Assembly (NCBI GenBank): GCA_965240325.2
Contig: OZ251250.1
Span: forward strand, 496,001-560,000
Direction: 5' to 3'
DNA: 64,000 nt
From: Rebecca billardiae RCC1528
Lineage: Eukaryota > Haptophyta
Below are positions 54,146 through 63,349 of the stretch, one piece after another (the first letter of the stretch is position 1; each line of letters begins with the position of its first letter). The position numbers were made by a program, and so were the translations under genes. Under the pieces are notes generated by a model. It worked only from the letters and a program-made list of their open reading frames with translations. It ran no database searches and had not been told where the DNA came from.

Positions 54146-55201
54146 ATGGCGCTCGGCGCGGCCGCGCTCGTCGCGGCGGCCGCCGGGGCCGCGCCCCCGC
54201 ACCTCATCCCCCCGTTCGTGCTCGCCTCCGCAGCGTGCTCGGGCTCCACGTGGATTGTGGCGACACTGAAACTGCTGCTCGAGCAGGCCGCCGGCGTCAA
54301 GATGTGCGACACGAACCGAGAAGCGGGCAAGGAGATGCTCCACCTGCACCCGGAGCAAGAGTGGCGCGGCGTGCGGCTGGACAAGGCAGGCACGCTCAGG
54401 CGGATGCGCACGCTGCACCGCGAGTGCTCTGCGGCCAACGCGACCATGCTCCTCAAGGTGCCCACAAGTCTCACCCGCTCGTCCAATGGCATTCCGTACA
54501 CAGACGCCGCGCACGTGCTGCAGGGCATGCGCGCGCGCGCGGCGATGACCTACCGGATGAACCTGATCGACCGGTTCGTCTGCGCGGCGAGGGACTGCAT
54601 GGCCTCGGCCTCGGAAGGGGTCGAGCGCGTGTGGTCGAACAACGGCAGCGTGATCCCGACGCCAACAAACGAGCACGAGTGCTTTGCGCGGCGCAAGCAG
54701 GTGGCGGCACCACGCGACGGACCACACCGACAGCAGCAGCGCGGTCACAAAGACGCGGCCGCGGGCCCGCCGCCCACGGAGATGATCAAAGTCGTCCGCG
54801 CGCAGCGCTTCTTCCGCAAGCTCTCCGCCTGGCGCGACGGCGAGGGTGCGGAGGTCGCCCTGAGGATGGACGCTCTCGGCTACGGCCCGCGCCCCCTCCT
54901 GCCGGTGCCGTACGAGCAGCTCGCGCTCTCCGGGCACACGCCCGAGCGCATCGGCTGGAGCGTGGCGGGCTTCCAACAGCTGCTGCGAGCGCTCCTCGGG
55001 CGCGAGGTGGGCGCGCGCGCGATCGAGCGGGTGCTCGCGAAGGGCGCGGGCACGCGGCCGAAGCCGGCGTCGCACCGCGCCGCGTTTTACAACTTCGACG
55101 ACGTGCGGAGGGCGATGCGCGACTCGAGGGAGCTCGCCCCAGCCATCAAGGCGATGCTGCGCGACGACCTGCTGGGCCGCCGGCCGACTGGCGGGGTGTG
55201 A
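54146..55201 (+). CDS. Secretory sulfotransferase-like protein
   Basis: 351 aa from ATG 54146. A hydrophobic N terminus (MALGAAALVAAAAGAA) looks like a signal peptide or anchor. VLASAACSGSTWIVATLKLL at residues 25-44 matches the 5'-phosphosulfate-binding loop of PAPS sulfotransferases (xSGSTWl). TYRMNLIDRFVCAARD (about residues 130-145) resembles the 3'-phosphate-binding RNPxDxxxS segment, and LLPVPYEQLAL resembles the family's conserved 'YEDL' motif. Such enzymes transfer sulfate from PAPS to sugars or small molecules in the Golgi; the substrate here cannot be told. A short Gln/Arg/His-rich insertion near residue 195 is unusual. Assignment rests on motif order, not on full-length similarity. 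Confidence 0.65.
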   Translation: MALGAAALVAAAAGAAPPHLIPPFVLASAACSGSTWIVATLKLLLEQAAGVKMCDTNREAGKEMLHLHPEQEWRGVRLDKAGTLRRMRTLHRECSAANATMLLKVPTSLTRSSNGIPYTDAAHVLQGMRARAAMTYRMNLIDRFVCAARDCMASASEGVERVWSNNGSVIPTPTNEHECFARRKQVAAPRDGPHRQQQRGHKDAAAGPPPTEMIKVVRAQRFFRKLSAWRDGEGAEVALRMDALGYGPRPLLPVPYEQLALSGHTPERIGWSVAGFQQLLRALLGREVGARAIERVLAKGAGTRPKPASHRAAFYNFDDVRRAMRDSRELAPAIKAMLRDDLLGRRPTGGV

Positions 55202-56439
55202 CGACGTTGCCAGCGCGCACGCGTGCGACCATCGCCCGCCGCGGTTGTACCGGGCCGTGCCGCGCTCGACGTCCGGTACGACTACGAGCCGTGGCAGCGC
55301 CTCAGGAGAGTCCTGAGCTGCACTGCAGGCCTCAGGCCTGTCTGGCCGAGACGCGCTCGCGCTCATCGTCACTACATCAGTACTACTACTCCGCTATCTA
55401 GCAGCGGCGCCGATACGGGCCAGCCGAGCGGCGGGGCGGGCAGTGGCCGAGTGGGCGTGGCTGTGGCTCACATCACTACAGTGCGGCTGCCGCCGCGGGG
55501 CGGGAGTGCCGGGAGTCTGCCCGGAGGCGGAGTGCCGGCGTGCGACAGCGAGTGGCAAGCCCCATATATATATATAGATAGCAGTCGTGCTGGCGCACAA
55601 CGGCTCTCAGTCAGCGCGAGCGCAGCGCTCGATCCGCCGGGCAGTCCGCGCGGACCGTGGCTCATTCCACTAGCCCTCCGCACCAGCACCGCCCCGCCGC
55701 ACGTACTCGGTACTGACAGTACTCAACTCTCAAGCCAGTAGACTCACTGTCAGGATATACTGCCGCCGGCGGCTTCGGTCTTCCTAACGCGCGCAGGCAG
55801 CAGGCGCCATCATTCGCACGTGTGCGCTCCCAGCCATTCCCAGCATGGCCCAGTGCACTAATTACTGCGTGCTCGAGAGCGGCACTTGCGGTGCTTGCGC
55901 CGAGCGGCAAGTAGGCGGTCGGGCGGTCGTGCAGGGGCGTGGCCGCATCATCCCCCGCGCGGGTCGCGCACAGGCGCCTGCTCACTCCACAGGCGCTGTG
56001 TCAGCGCAGCTCGCGCATTGCCTCGCGATCGGCGATGCCGACAGCGGCGACTTGGCAGATTCAGCTCTCAGCGGCGAGCTGGTGGGCGAGCGACGCAATG
56101 ACAGAGCGCGGCGCGAGCAGCAAGACGCACGTGGCGCCCATGCCCAGCGCCGGGCGCGCCTGCCCCCGACGGGCATCGAGGCCTCCGCTGAGCCCGGGTG
56201 CACGCCTCTCAGGCACGGGCTGCGAGCGTGCGAGCGAGGTGCCAGTCGCCGAGCTACGAGTGTGACGCGCTCATATGCGCGCTGCTCGAACTCTCGAAGG
56301 CGCGGCCATCTCTTGAACTGAGGTTGGCGGAGCCTGTCGTCATGGACAGTGGGCAACTTATTCCAGTCCGGTGGCAACGGTACAGTATTGCTTCGGACAG
56401 TGCCGAGTGCGTGTTGAGGGCGCCCCCGGGCGGCCGGGA
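55202..56439. other. Intergenic, no gene seen
   Basis: Short TA tract at 55564-55576. Long frames in 55840-56320 lack domain features. Confidence 0.5.
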
Positions 56440-57747
56440 ATGATGGCGGCTCGCCTCCACCTAGCAGTGGCGGCTGTTTGCCTCACAACCGTGCAGTGGC
56501 ATGGCTCCGCAACTCACGTCGTGAGCGCTGCCGCTTCACATGCGCGGGCCGCCGGTGCGAGGCCCAGGCCCAATAAGGGCTCTCGTGCCCAACAGCAGCG
56601 CGTCGATGAGCGCTGCACGCTGCGTGCCATCATCGCTGCGTTCAGACGCCACCCTCCAAGCACCCTGCACGCCTATCTCGATGCCGTCTACGGCAATGCG
56701 AGCGACTGGCATGCGGCTGTGGAGCGTGCGAGCGACTTCCTCGACCGCTTGGATCGCGACATAGTCATTGTATGGACGAGCCATCTGCCACAGGACATTG
56801 TCACTCACTGCGACTGGCCGGCGAGCTTGGCTAGTCAGCAAGTCCCGCGGGCTGGCGAGCTGTACCTTCTCATGGGACTGCAGATGAGACCCAGGCTGGC
56901 CTTGTACATCTATCGCCGCACTGCTTTGTGCAACAGCATTTCGACCGGGGTGCGGTGCGAGAGCCCCCGTGAGCCAATGGCGCCGCCCGCCTTTGCGACC
57001 CCTTTGGGGCCGCGGAATGAGACGAGTGCTGAAGCCGTCCGCATGTACGGGCTCGCTGACGCGGCGCGCTGGGTGGAGGTCCAGCACGTGACGTATGATC
57101 TGATGACGCCGCACAGGTGGTACTACCGGACGCCTGGCTCTGGCCTGTGGTACAGGATGGGCCGCACGCTCGTGTTGGACTCCCACTTGGACTTACTGAG
57201 GTGGTCCAATGCCCATTACGACCCTTTTCCGCTGAATGCAGAGCTGTGCCGCTGGAACTTGACTCACGCATTGAGCAATGCACATGCTGCAGGATACGAC
57301 ACCGTCATGTTCGTGAACCGCTGTGATCATGAATTCAAGCCAATTCTGGAGGAGATTGTGGAGCTCGGCATCTACTCTGGTGGCCGTCATCGCTGCGGGA
57401 ACAGGCTGTACTCAGGGTACGCCCCTCTCACTGCTCTCGTCAACGACTCGCTCGATCCCGCCGCGCACGTGCTCACCCCGTGTGAGTGCGAGTGGGTGTC
57501 CAGACGCACAGCTACGAGCACACTGATCGTGGCTCCGGCTTCACTGAGGCGACAGCGCGGTGCCAAGAATATTAATGTGCGCTCTGCTGCGACTACTGCT
57601 ACTGGCGATTTCCACCATCGGACGACAACCGAAATGAGCATTGGTGATCCGCATGGCCTCGTGGCAACCATTGGTCGCATCAGCCGTGCTGCTGGAGACG
57701 GCGGATTGCTGGGGTGCCTGCGACGAGCCGGCGGACGATATTGCTGA
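56440..57747 (+). CDS. Secreted protein of unknown family
   Basis: 435 aa from ATG 56440 (a second ATG follows at once). The N terminus is a signal peptide (AARLHLAVAAVCLTTV...). The globular body contains LRAIIAAFRRHPPSTLHAYL, VIVWTSHLPQDIVTHCDWPA, LYLLMGLQMRPRLALYIYRR, VLDSHLDLLRWSNAHYDPFP and YDTVMFVNRCDHEFKPILEE, followed by a cysteine-containing CGNRLYSGYAPLTALV and CECEW. Several N-glycosylation sites are present (NAS, NET, NLT, NDS). The pattern of a long folded extracellular or luminal domain with no low-complexity insertions differs from its neighbours. I do not recognise the family; a glycan-active enzyme would be a guess only. The last ~80 residues are less ordered, and an unseen intron near 57490 is possible. 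Confidence 0.6.
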   Translation: MMAARLHLAVAAVCLTTVQWHGSATHVVSAAASHARAAGARPRPNKGSRAQQQRVDERCTLRAIIAAFRRHPPSTLHAYLDAVYGNASDWHAAVERASDFLDRLDRDIVIVWTSHLPQDIVTHCDWPASLASQQVPRAGELYLLMGLQMRPRLALYIYRRTALCNSISTGVRCESPREPMAPPAFATPLGPRNETSAEAVRMYGLADAARWVEVQHVTYDLMTPHRWYYRTPGSGLWYRMGRTLVLDSHLDLLRWSNAHYDPFPLNAELCRWNLTHALSNAHAAGYDTVMFVNRCDHEFKPILEEIVELGIYSGGRHRCGNRLYSGYAPLTALVNDSLDPAAHVLTPCECEWVSRRTATSTLIVAPASLRRQRGAKNINVRSAATTATGDFHHRTTTEMSIGDPHGLVATIGRISRAAGDGGLLGCLRRAGGRYC

Positions 57748-58706
57748 CGACGATGTACGTCCGGGACTGTCACTGGCGCATCAAATTCTGAATTCACTAG
57801 CGCATCAATGATATATGACGCGCGATGATTAAATTAGTCATCCGCGCGCGTTTACGACTCTGCACCGGCGGCTGCGCGCCGAGCCAAAGGTCACCCGGCC
57901 GACGAACCGGCAACTACCCGCTCACACCCTGACGAGTCATCTCGTCACGGCTTGTGATCAGAGCGAGTCCGGCGGCGTGGAGTGCAGTCACGCCGCCCGA
58001 TTACCGGGGGTGACCCGCAATAAGTAGCAGTTCGCGGAGGCTCAGGCGACAGTGCGATGCGCATCAGGCCCGACGACGGATTCGCCCTCCATCGAGCGGC
58101 CGCTCCTCGACCGGCGCCGCGCCGTCAATAAGGGCGGGCGCTAGGCGAGTGGCAAGGCCGCCGAGCCCGAGTGAACACTGAATCACTGCGACTGAAGCAT
58201 GATGACGAAGGCGGCCGGCCCCGTGAAATCTGAATGAAGGCCGGGCGCGGCGCCACGGCGCTGCGGGCTGCGCGGGCGTCCTCGTCTAGTATACGGAACT
58301 GTTGCGACGACTACTAGTGACGGGCACGACCGCTGCTGATGTGGCGTGTTGCCGCCTCCCCCGCGCGCAGGCGCCACACGTGACCTTGAGGGCTGAGTCG
58401 AAGTATACTTACTACGCGTAGTCGAACGTTATACGAGAGGGCCGGGCGCCAGTCTGCAGGCGGGAGGGAGCGCAGCAGGCCCGGGGCGCCGCCGGCAGTC
58501 GTAGCAGCAGTGATGCTTCGTAGCGCAGTCGCGCGTTCGCGATGATGACGAGGACAGGCCCTGATGACGATCGCGAGGGTTGGTGACGATGCGCCGTGGC
58601 CGTCGTCGGCCAGGCGCCGCGCCGCGAGTGGGCGCCGAGCGACACAGCACCGCGCCGCCTCCGCCGCCCGCGCCGCCCTGACGCGGGCCGCAGGCGACTG
58701 CGCGCC
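57748..58706. other. Intergenic between convergent genes
   Basis: 3' sides of the secreted-protein gene and MsrA. Mixed composition, no gene recognised; minus-strand frames here are shadows extending from MsrA exon 2. Confidence 0.5.
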
Positions 58707-59813
58707 CTAGCCGTAGCACCGGATCTTGTCCGCGCACCCCTTCTCCGCCGACTGCGGCCGGCTGTAGCCGCCGCCCTTCTCCAGGTACTGCTGGTGCACC
58801 TCCTCCGCAGGCCAGAAGACAGCGGCGTCCTGTACCTCCGTCTGCACGCGCAGCCCGGGCGGAGCGCGCGACTGCAGTGCAGAGACGGCTGCCTCGGCGG
58901 CGGCGCGCTGCTCGGGGCTGTGCGGGTAGATGCCGTGGCGGTACTGCGGGCAGGGGGAGGGGGCCGCAGGATCGCGCGCGCCGGGGCGCCGGGCGTCGGC
59001 CGTCACCGATCAACCAGAGTCGATGACCAGAATCGCACGCGTGGGCGCGCGTGCATCGATGATGCAGTGTCCACTGTTGACGCGGTCGGCAGGGGCGTCG
59101 GGGTGGCTTCGAGGCGCGCGGCGCACCTGTGGGCCACGGTCGTTGCCCACCTGGTCCTTCAGGTACACCGAGCGGCCCAGGTGCTCGAGCAGCGCCTCGC
59201 ACAGCGCCGCGTACGAGATCTCCTCCGGCCTGAATAAGATCTGAACCGCCTCCGTATGTCCCGTGCAGCCGGTGCAGACGGCGCGATAGGTGGGCCGCTC
59301 GAGCTCGCCCTGCGCGTAGCCGGCGGCGGTCGCGACGACGCCGGGGATGCGCTGGAAGAGCAGCTCGATGCCCCAGAAGCAGCCGCCCGCAAACGTCGCC
59401 ACTTCGCACCCGTCCTCCGAGGTGAGCGGCACGCGGCCGGCGAGCGCGCTCGCCGCCGCCTCCGCGCCCCACGACGGCCGGCCCGCCAGCCGTTCGTAGT
59501 GCGCGGCGGCCGGCCCCGGCCCCTGCGTGCGGTACTGCAGCGCGCCCGAGGCGCTCTTGCCCAGCTGCAGCAGCTCGCGGAAGAGGAGCAGCGGCAGCAC
59601 CCAGTTGATGACGTCGCCGACCGGGCCAAGCTTCTCATGCAGAATCGGTCCGATCACGGGGAGCACGATGCCGGGCGCCCACGGGTCGACCTCGGGGGCG
59701 GCCATACGCACGGGCGCCGTGCGCGCGCGCCACGGCGCCACGGGCCGGCTCAACGGCGCCATCGCCGCGGCCGTCGGCACCAGCAGCGCCAAAAGCCCCA
59801 CCGACGGCGCCAT
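58707..59813 (-). CDS. msrA: Peptide methionine sulfoxide reductase A, organelle-targeted
   Basis: Exon 1 is 59813-59127 and exon 2 is 58943-58707; the 183-bp intron (GTGCGC...CCGCAG, phase 0) interrupts GNDRGPQ/YRHGIY. The product is 307 aa. The catalytic motif GGCFWG has its nucleophile at Cys145. Family segments follow: GYAQGELERPTYRAVCTG, GHTEAVQILF, GNDRGPQYRHGIYP, FWPAEEVHQQYLEKGGGYSRP. The C-terminal CADKIRCYG provides resolving cysteines. MsrA reduces methionine-S-sulfoxide in oxidised proteins using thioredoxin. The N terminus (VGLLALLVPTAAAMAPLSRP, then an Arg/Ala-rich stretch) has the signal-peptide plus transit-peptide look of complex-plastid proteins. A ~60-residue segment with a hydrophobic helix (VINWVLPLLLFRELLQL) lies between it and the enzyme. 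It is divergent from the Zn2Cys6 gene. Confidence 0.92.
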
Positions 59814-59924
59814 CGTCTTTTCCCGCGCTTTGCGACGAACCGGTCGTCATCCCTTCGCCTCTGAGCCGGGCTGGACGCTTCGGTGGATCCTGGTCAGGAT
59901 CCAGGCGAGCAGGAGCGTCCAGCG
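59814..59924. promoter_or_regulatory. Shared divergent promoter region, msrA / Zn2Cys6 gene
   Basis: 111 bp between start codons. It contains a 'ggatcctggtcaggatcc' inverted repeat (59885-59902), a candidate dyad site for a regulator. Confidence 0.5.
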
Positions 59925-61466
59925 ATGAGCGCGGCCGGGAGCGCGAGCGCTCCGGGCGGCGTGCCGCTGACGATGGCGTGTCTGAGGTGCAGACGTCTCA
60001 AGAGCAAGTGCACGGGGGTGCCCTGTGCTCGCTGCATGCAGATCGGGCTTCCGTGCACGCCGGTGCCAGCCGCGAAGCGCGGGCGGCCACGGCGTGTGCC
60101 GACGGCTCGGCAGCCTGCCGCACGCCTCCAGCCCTTGAGGCCATGCAGCGTGCCCGCTACGGCCATCAGCAGTGCCCTCGCCGCGCACGCGAGCGCGCGC
60201 GCCGAGTTGGACGCCCGCCCCCGCCTCCAGAGCGCAGAGGCGCCACCCGTGCTCCTCGCCGATAGCACCGCGGAGCTAGCGCTTCCGATGCCGGTGCCGC
60301 ATTGGGCGTTCGCCATGAACTTCAAGCAGATCGTCGGCATGGCAAGCGGCGAGCGCAACGCGCACCTCGCGGTGATCATGCAGTGCGCCGGCGTGGCCGT
60401 ACACAGCCAAGTCTGCGGTGCGTGAGCGGGCTCCCAGCGCCGCCGCGCGCGCGGCCGCGCACCCGGCACTTGACGAGGTTCGATAGAGTTTCTCTTCCGG
60501 CTCTCTCTCCCTTGGCGCGATGGGGCGATGGCATGGGGCGGCGACTGGCTCGCTGATCGCGCCCGCGCACCGCGCCGCCGCCCTCCCCTCCGCCTGCGCT
60601 CGTCCCCGCTGCGCGCCGCCCGCGCGCCGCCCGCGCGGCCGCCCGCGCGCCGCCCGCGCGCCGCCCGCGCGCCGCTTGCGCGCGTTCGTTCTACAGAGAA
60701 CCTCATGCTGGTGATGCTCGAGGCGGGCCGGATGCAGCTCTCGGTGGGTGACGTGCTCCGGCAGCTGGCGCACCGGCAGGGCCCGGCCGCGCCCCGGGCT
60801 GCCGCCGAGGTGCGCCGCTGGCCACCCTACGTGCTGCAGTGGCTGCGCGGCGATGACAGCATCTGCCTCGTGCGCGCCTTCGACGGCGGCCGTCTGTTCG
60901 TCAAAGCGAGCGCGCGCTTCGTCGCGGAGGTCGCGCGCCACTCGGAGCCGGCGGTCCCGGGCTGCGCCATGTCGTTGTTCGCGCAGTCTGACCAGCAGAC
61001 GGAGGCCATCGCGGCGATGGAGGGCGCCGCGTGGCGCGCGCTCGGACTTGAGCTCCGGCCGTGCCAGCCCGGCCCCAAGGCGGACGAGCTGGCGTGCGCG
61101 TCCCAGGCGTGCGAGAGGCTCGTCTTCGTGAGCGACCCGGTCGGGCGGCCGCTCGGACCGTACCGCATGGCCGTGCGCGCGTGCGCGCGCGTCGACGGCA
61201 GCGCAAGCTGGTTCGCGTACCGGCTGCAGCCGCAGCTCGAGCTGGGTGCGCCGGCGGCACTGGCGGCGCTGGCGGCGCCGCAGCCCACGCCGGCGCCCTC
61301 GCCCGGGCTGCCAGGTGGGCCTCAGGCGGTTGCCGAGCTCACGGCGCTACCGTCGGCGGGTGCCGCGAATCTGGCCGCCCTTGGAGCCGTGGGCGATGGC
61401 CTCTCGAGCGCGCCGGGTGCTGATGCCAGCCGCCCGGTCTGGGCAGCGTCAAGCAGGCTGCGCTGA
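59925..61466 (+). CDS. Zn2Cys6 binuclear-cluster regulator with AT-hook
   Basis: Exon 1 is 59925-60417 and exon 2 is 60697-61466; the 279-bp intron (GTGCGTGAG...TCTACAG) is phase 1 and rejoins as SQVC/ENLMLVMLEAG. The product is 420 aa. Residues 19-44 are C-x2-C-x6-C-x4-C-x2-C-x6-C with the basic RRLKSK between Cys2 and Cys3, the Gal4-type zinc cluster. Directly after it KRGRPRR (51-57) is an AT-hook core. A predicted folded region follows (FAMNFKQIVGM, QLSVGDVLRQLAHRQG, RRWPPYVLQWLRGDDSICLV, CAMSLFAQSDQQTEAI), with an Ala/Pro-rich C terminus. Zn2Cys6 factors are mainly fungal, and their presence in an alga is less usual. Targets are unknown; msrA across the short divergent spacer is a natural candidate (inference). 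Confidence 0.78.
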
Positions 61467-61675
61467 ACCGTATAACTACATATACGCTTATATTATACGT
61501 CACAGCTGATCAGCAGAGTATGATGATCATACTCTGATCAGGCGGCAACATATATATATATATATATATATATAGTATATGTAATATTATTAATGTCGTC
61601 GTATATAGCGTCGTAATAAAATCGCCGCGTCGGGCCGCACCGTCGAGTGCCGCGCGGTGTAAACTGACATCACGG
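61467..61675. other. Convergent 3' region with hairpin and (TA)n
   Basis: Between two convergent stops. AGAGTATGAT/ATCATACTCT forms a dyad at 61515-61535, followed by TA repeats at 61549-61574 and AT-rich sequence. It probably serves 3'-end formation of both genes. Confidence 0.5.
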
Positions 61676-62149
61676 TCAGCCGGCAACATAGTAGGAGTAC
61701 TCGTCGATGCGAATGAGCGCCGGCGTGACGGTGATGCGCGCTGTCGCGGATGCGACCGCGTTGACGTCCTTCCAGTCCCACTCCGCCGTTTTCTCGCACG
61801 CGAATACCGCGTCCGCGCCGACCGGCTGCGCGGTGGCCCCGTTGATGACCCAGTGCCTGCCCGGCATGAAGTCGCGCTGGAAGAGCGCGGTGATGATCGT
61901 GCGCGCGAGCGCTCCCGCGTCTTCGCCGGAGCCACTCGCGTACTGCCCGAGCGCCTCGCGCATGCCGGGGAGGCCCGCCAGGTTGAACGCCTCCTCGCGC
62001 CTCTGCTTGTCGCCGCGGTGCTGTGGCAATCGCGGCGGTGGGTGCGGCGCGCGCGCCGGCCTCGGTGCGTGCGGCGCGCGCGAGGGCGGGGCAGGCGGCG
62101 TGGGCGCACGGCCTCACAGCACCCGCACCGTGAGGACCACCTTGGGCAT
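61676..62149 (-). CDS. Small conserved-looking protein, unknown (2 exons proposed)
   Basis: The main exon on the minus strand (62020-61676) encodes HRGDKQRREEAFNLAGLPGM, then REALGQY..., IITALFQRDFMPGRHWVING, VGADAVFACEKTAEWDWKDV, and ITVTPALIRIDEYSYYVAG before the stop. It has no ATG of its own near the start. A proposed first exon, 62149-62129 (MPKVVLT), joins by a 108-bp intron (GTGCGG...CCACAG) in phase 0, giving 120 aa. The balanced composition and aromatic content argue for real coding despite small size. Family unknown. The first exon is an inference and could be wrong. Confidence 0.5.
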
Positions 62150-63060
62150 TGGCGCGCGAGCCCCCTCTGGGGCTCGCCGCCTCGCGGCGGGCGCCTTGCG
62201 CTGCGGCGCATGCATTATCGGCCGGCGGCTTTTGCGGCCGGCATCCGGTGATTGGCCACTAGGCGCCGCCCCCGCGCACGCGGACAGAGCACACTGGCGG
62301 ACTACTTGGCGAGCGCGATCCGGAAAGCGCGACGGCGCTCGACCGTCACGGCCCACTCAGATCTTGACGAGGCGGGCGTGCCGCCCAGCTTGTCCTTTCG
62401 CGCGCGGGTGGACGCCGCGCGAGTGCTCGAGGCGTCGACGCGCCGATCGATCGCGGCGCGGCGCGCAGCGCGCAGCCATGGAGCGCCGGTCGACACGCAG
62501 TGACCCGGCGCCGGCGGGCGCAGGCTACAGGTGCGCGCGCGCCGCCCGCGAGCGCGCCGCGCGCCCCTCGTTGACGACGTGGCGCACGCGCCGCGCAAGC
62601 CGGACCGCATCGCGCGGCAGCCGGACGCGCGGGCGCGCGATGGCCCCGCACGCGTGTGCCGTGGCCCACCGGCCGGTGTGCGCGCGCCACTCACGTGCGC
62701 TGCTACGCCCGCGGCCGCCGCGCGCGCGCCGCTTTGCCCCGGCTGTCGTGATCCGCCGCGCCGGCGCGCGCAGCCTGCGCTCAGCCGGGAAGCGCCCAAT
62801 GCCGCCGGCCGAGCTGCCCGCGGCAGGGCCGAAGCGGTGTGCGCCGACACGCTGCTCGCGCGCCGCGCCGCGCCGCGCACGCCGGCTCGCGCGCCGGCGC
62901 GGCCGGCGCGCGGCGGTGGGCGCGCATGCGCGCGGCCTGCTGCCGGCGCGCCGCTGAGCCGTGCCTTGCCGCGCCGCGCGCGCGCGCACGCCGCGCCGCG
63001 CCGCGCCTCCGCCCGCCGCCGCGCAGGTCGAAGCGGCCCGTGCCCACGCCGCGCGGCAAG
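62150..63060. other. Upstream region of UPL3-like gene
   Basis: GC-rich. An AG acceptor-like site (cgccgccgcgcag, ending 63026) precedes an in-frame SKRPVPTPRGK before ATG 63061, so an upstream exon may exist, possibly within 62250-62500. Nothing else recognised. Confidence 0.4.
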
Positions 63061-63318
63061 ATGGCCGCCACGCCGCCGCCGCCGCTGCCTCCCAAGAGCG
63101 CTCCCAGCGCGTCGCTGCCACCGACGCAGCCGCCGCCGCCGCGCGCCGCGGCCGCAGACGGCGGCGGCAGCGGCGGCGGCGGCAGCGGCGCGGCGCGGGG
63201 CCTCCCGCCCGCCCACGAGCTCCCGCCCGAGCTGCGCGCGCACCTGCCTGCGCTCGACGCCGCGCTCGCGGCGGTGGGCAGCTCGGTGGCGGAGGTGACT
63301 GGCGGCGGCAGCAGACTC

Positions 63319-63349
<31 letters not shown>

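Noticed and set aside
58429-59472. 347-aa minus-strand frame spanning msrA
   Set aside because: Different frame from the MsrA catalytic motif and running through its intron; no domain.
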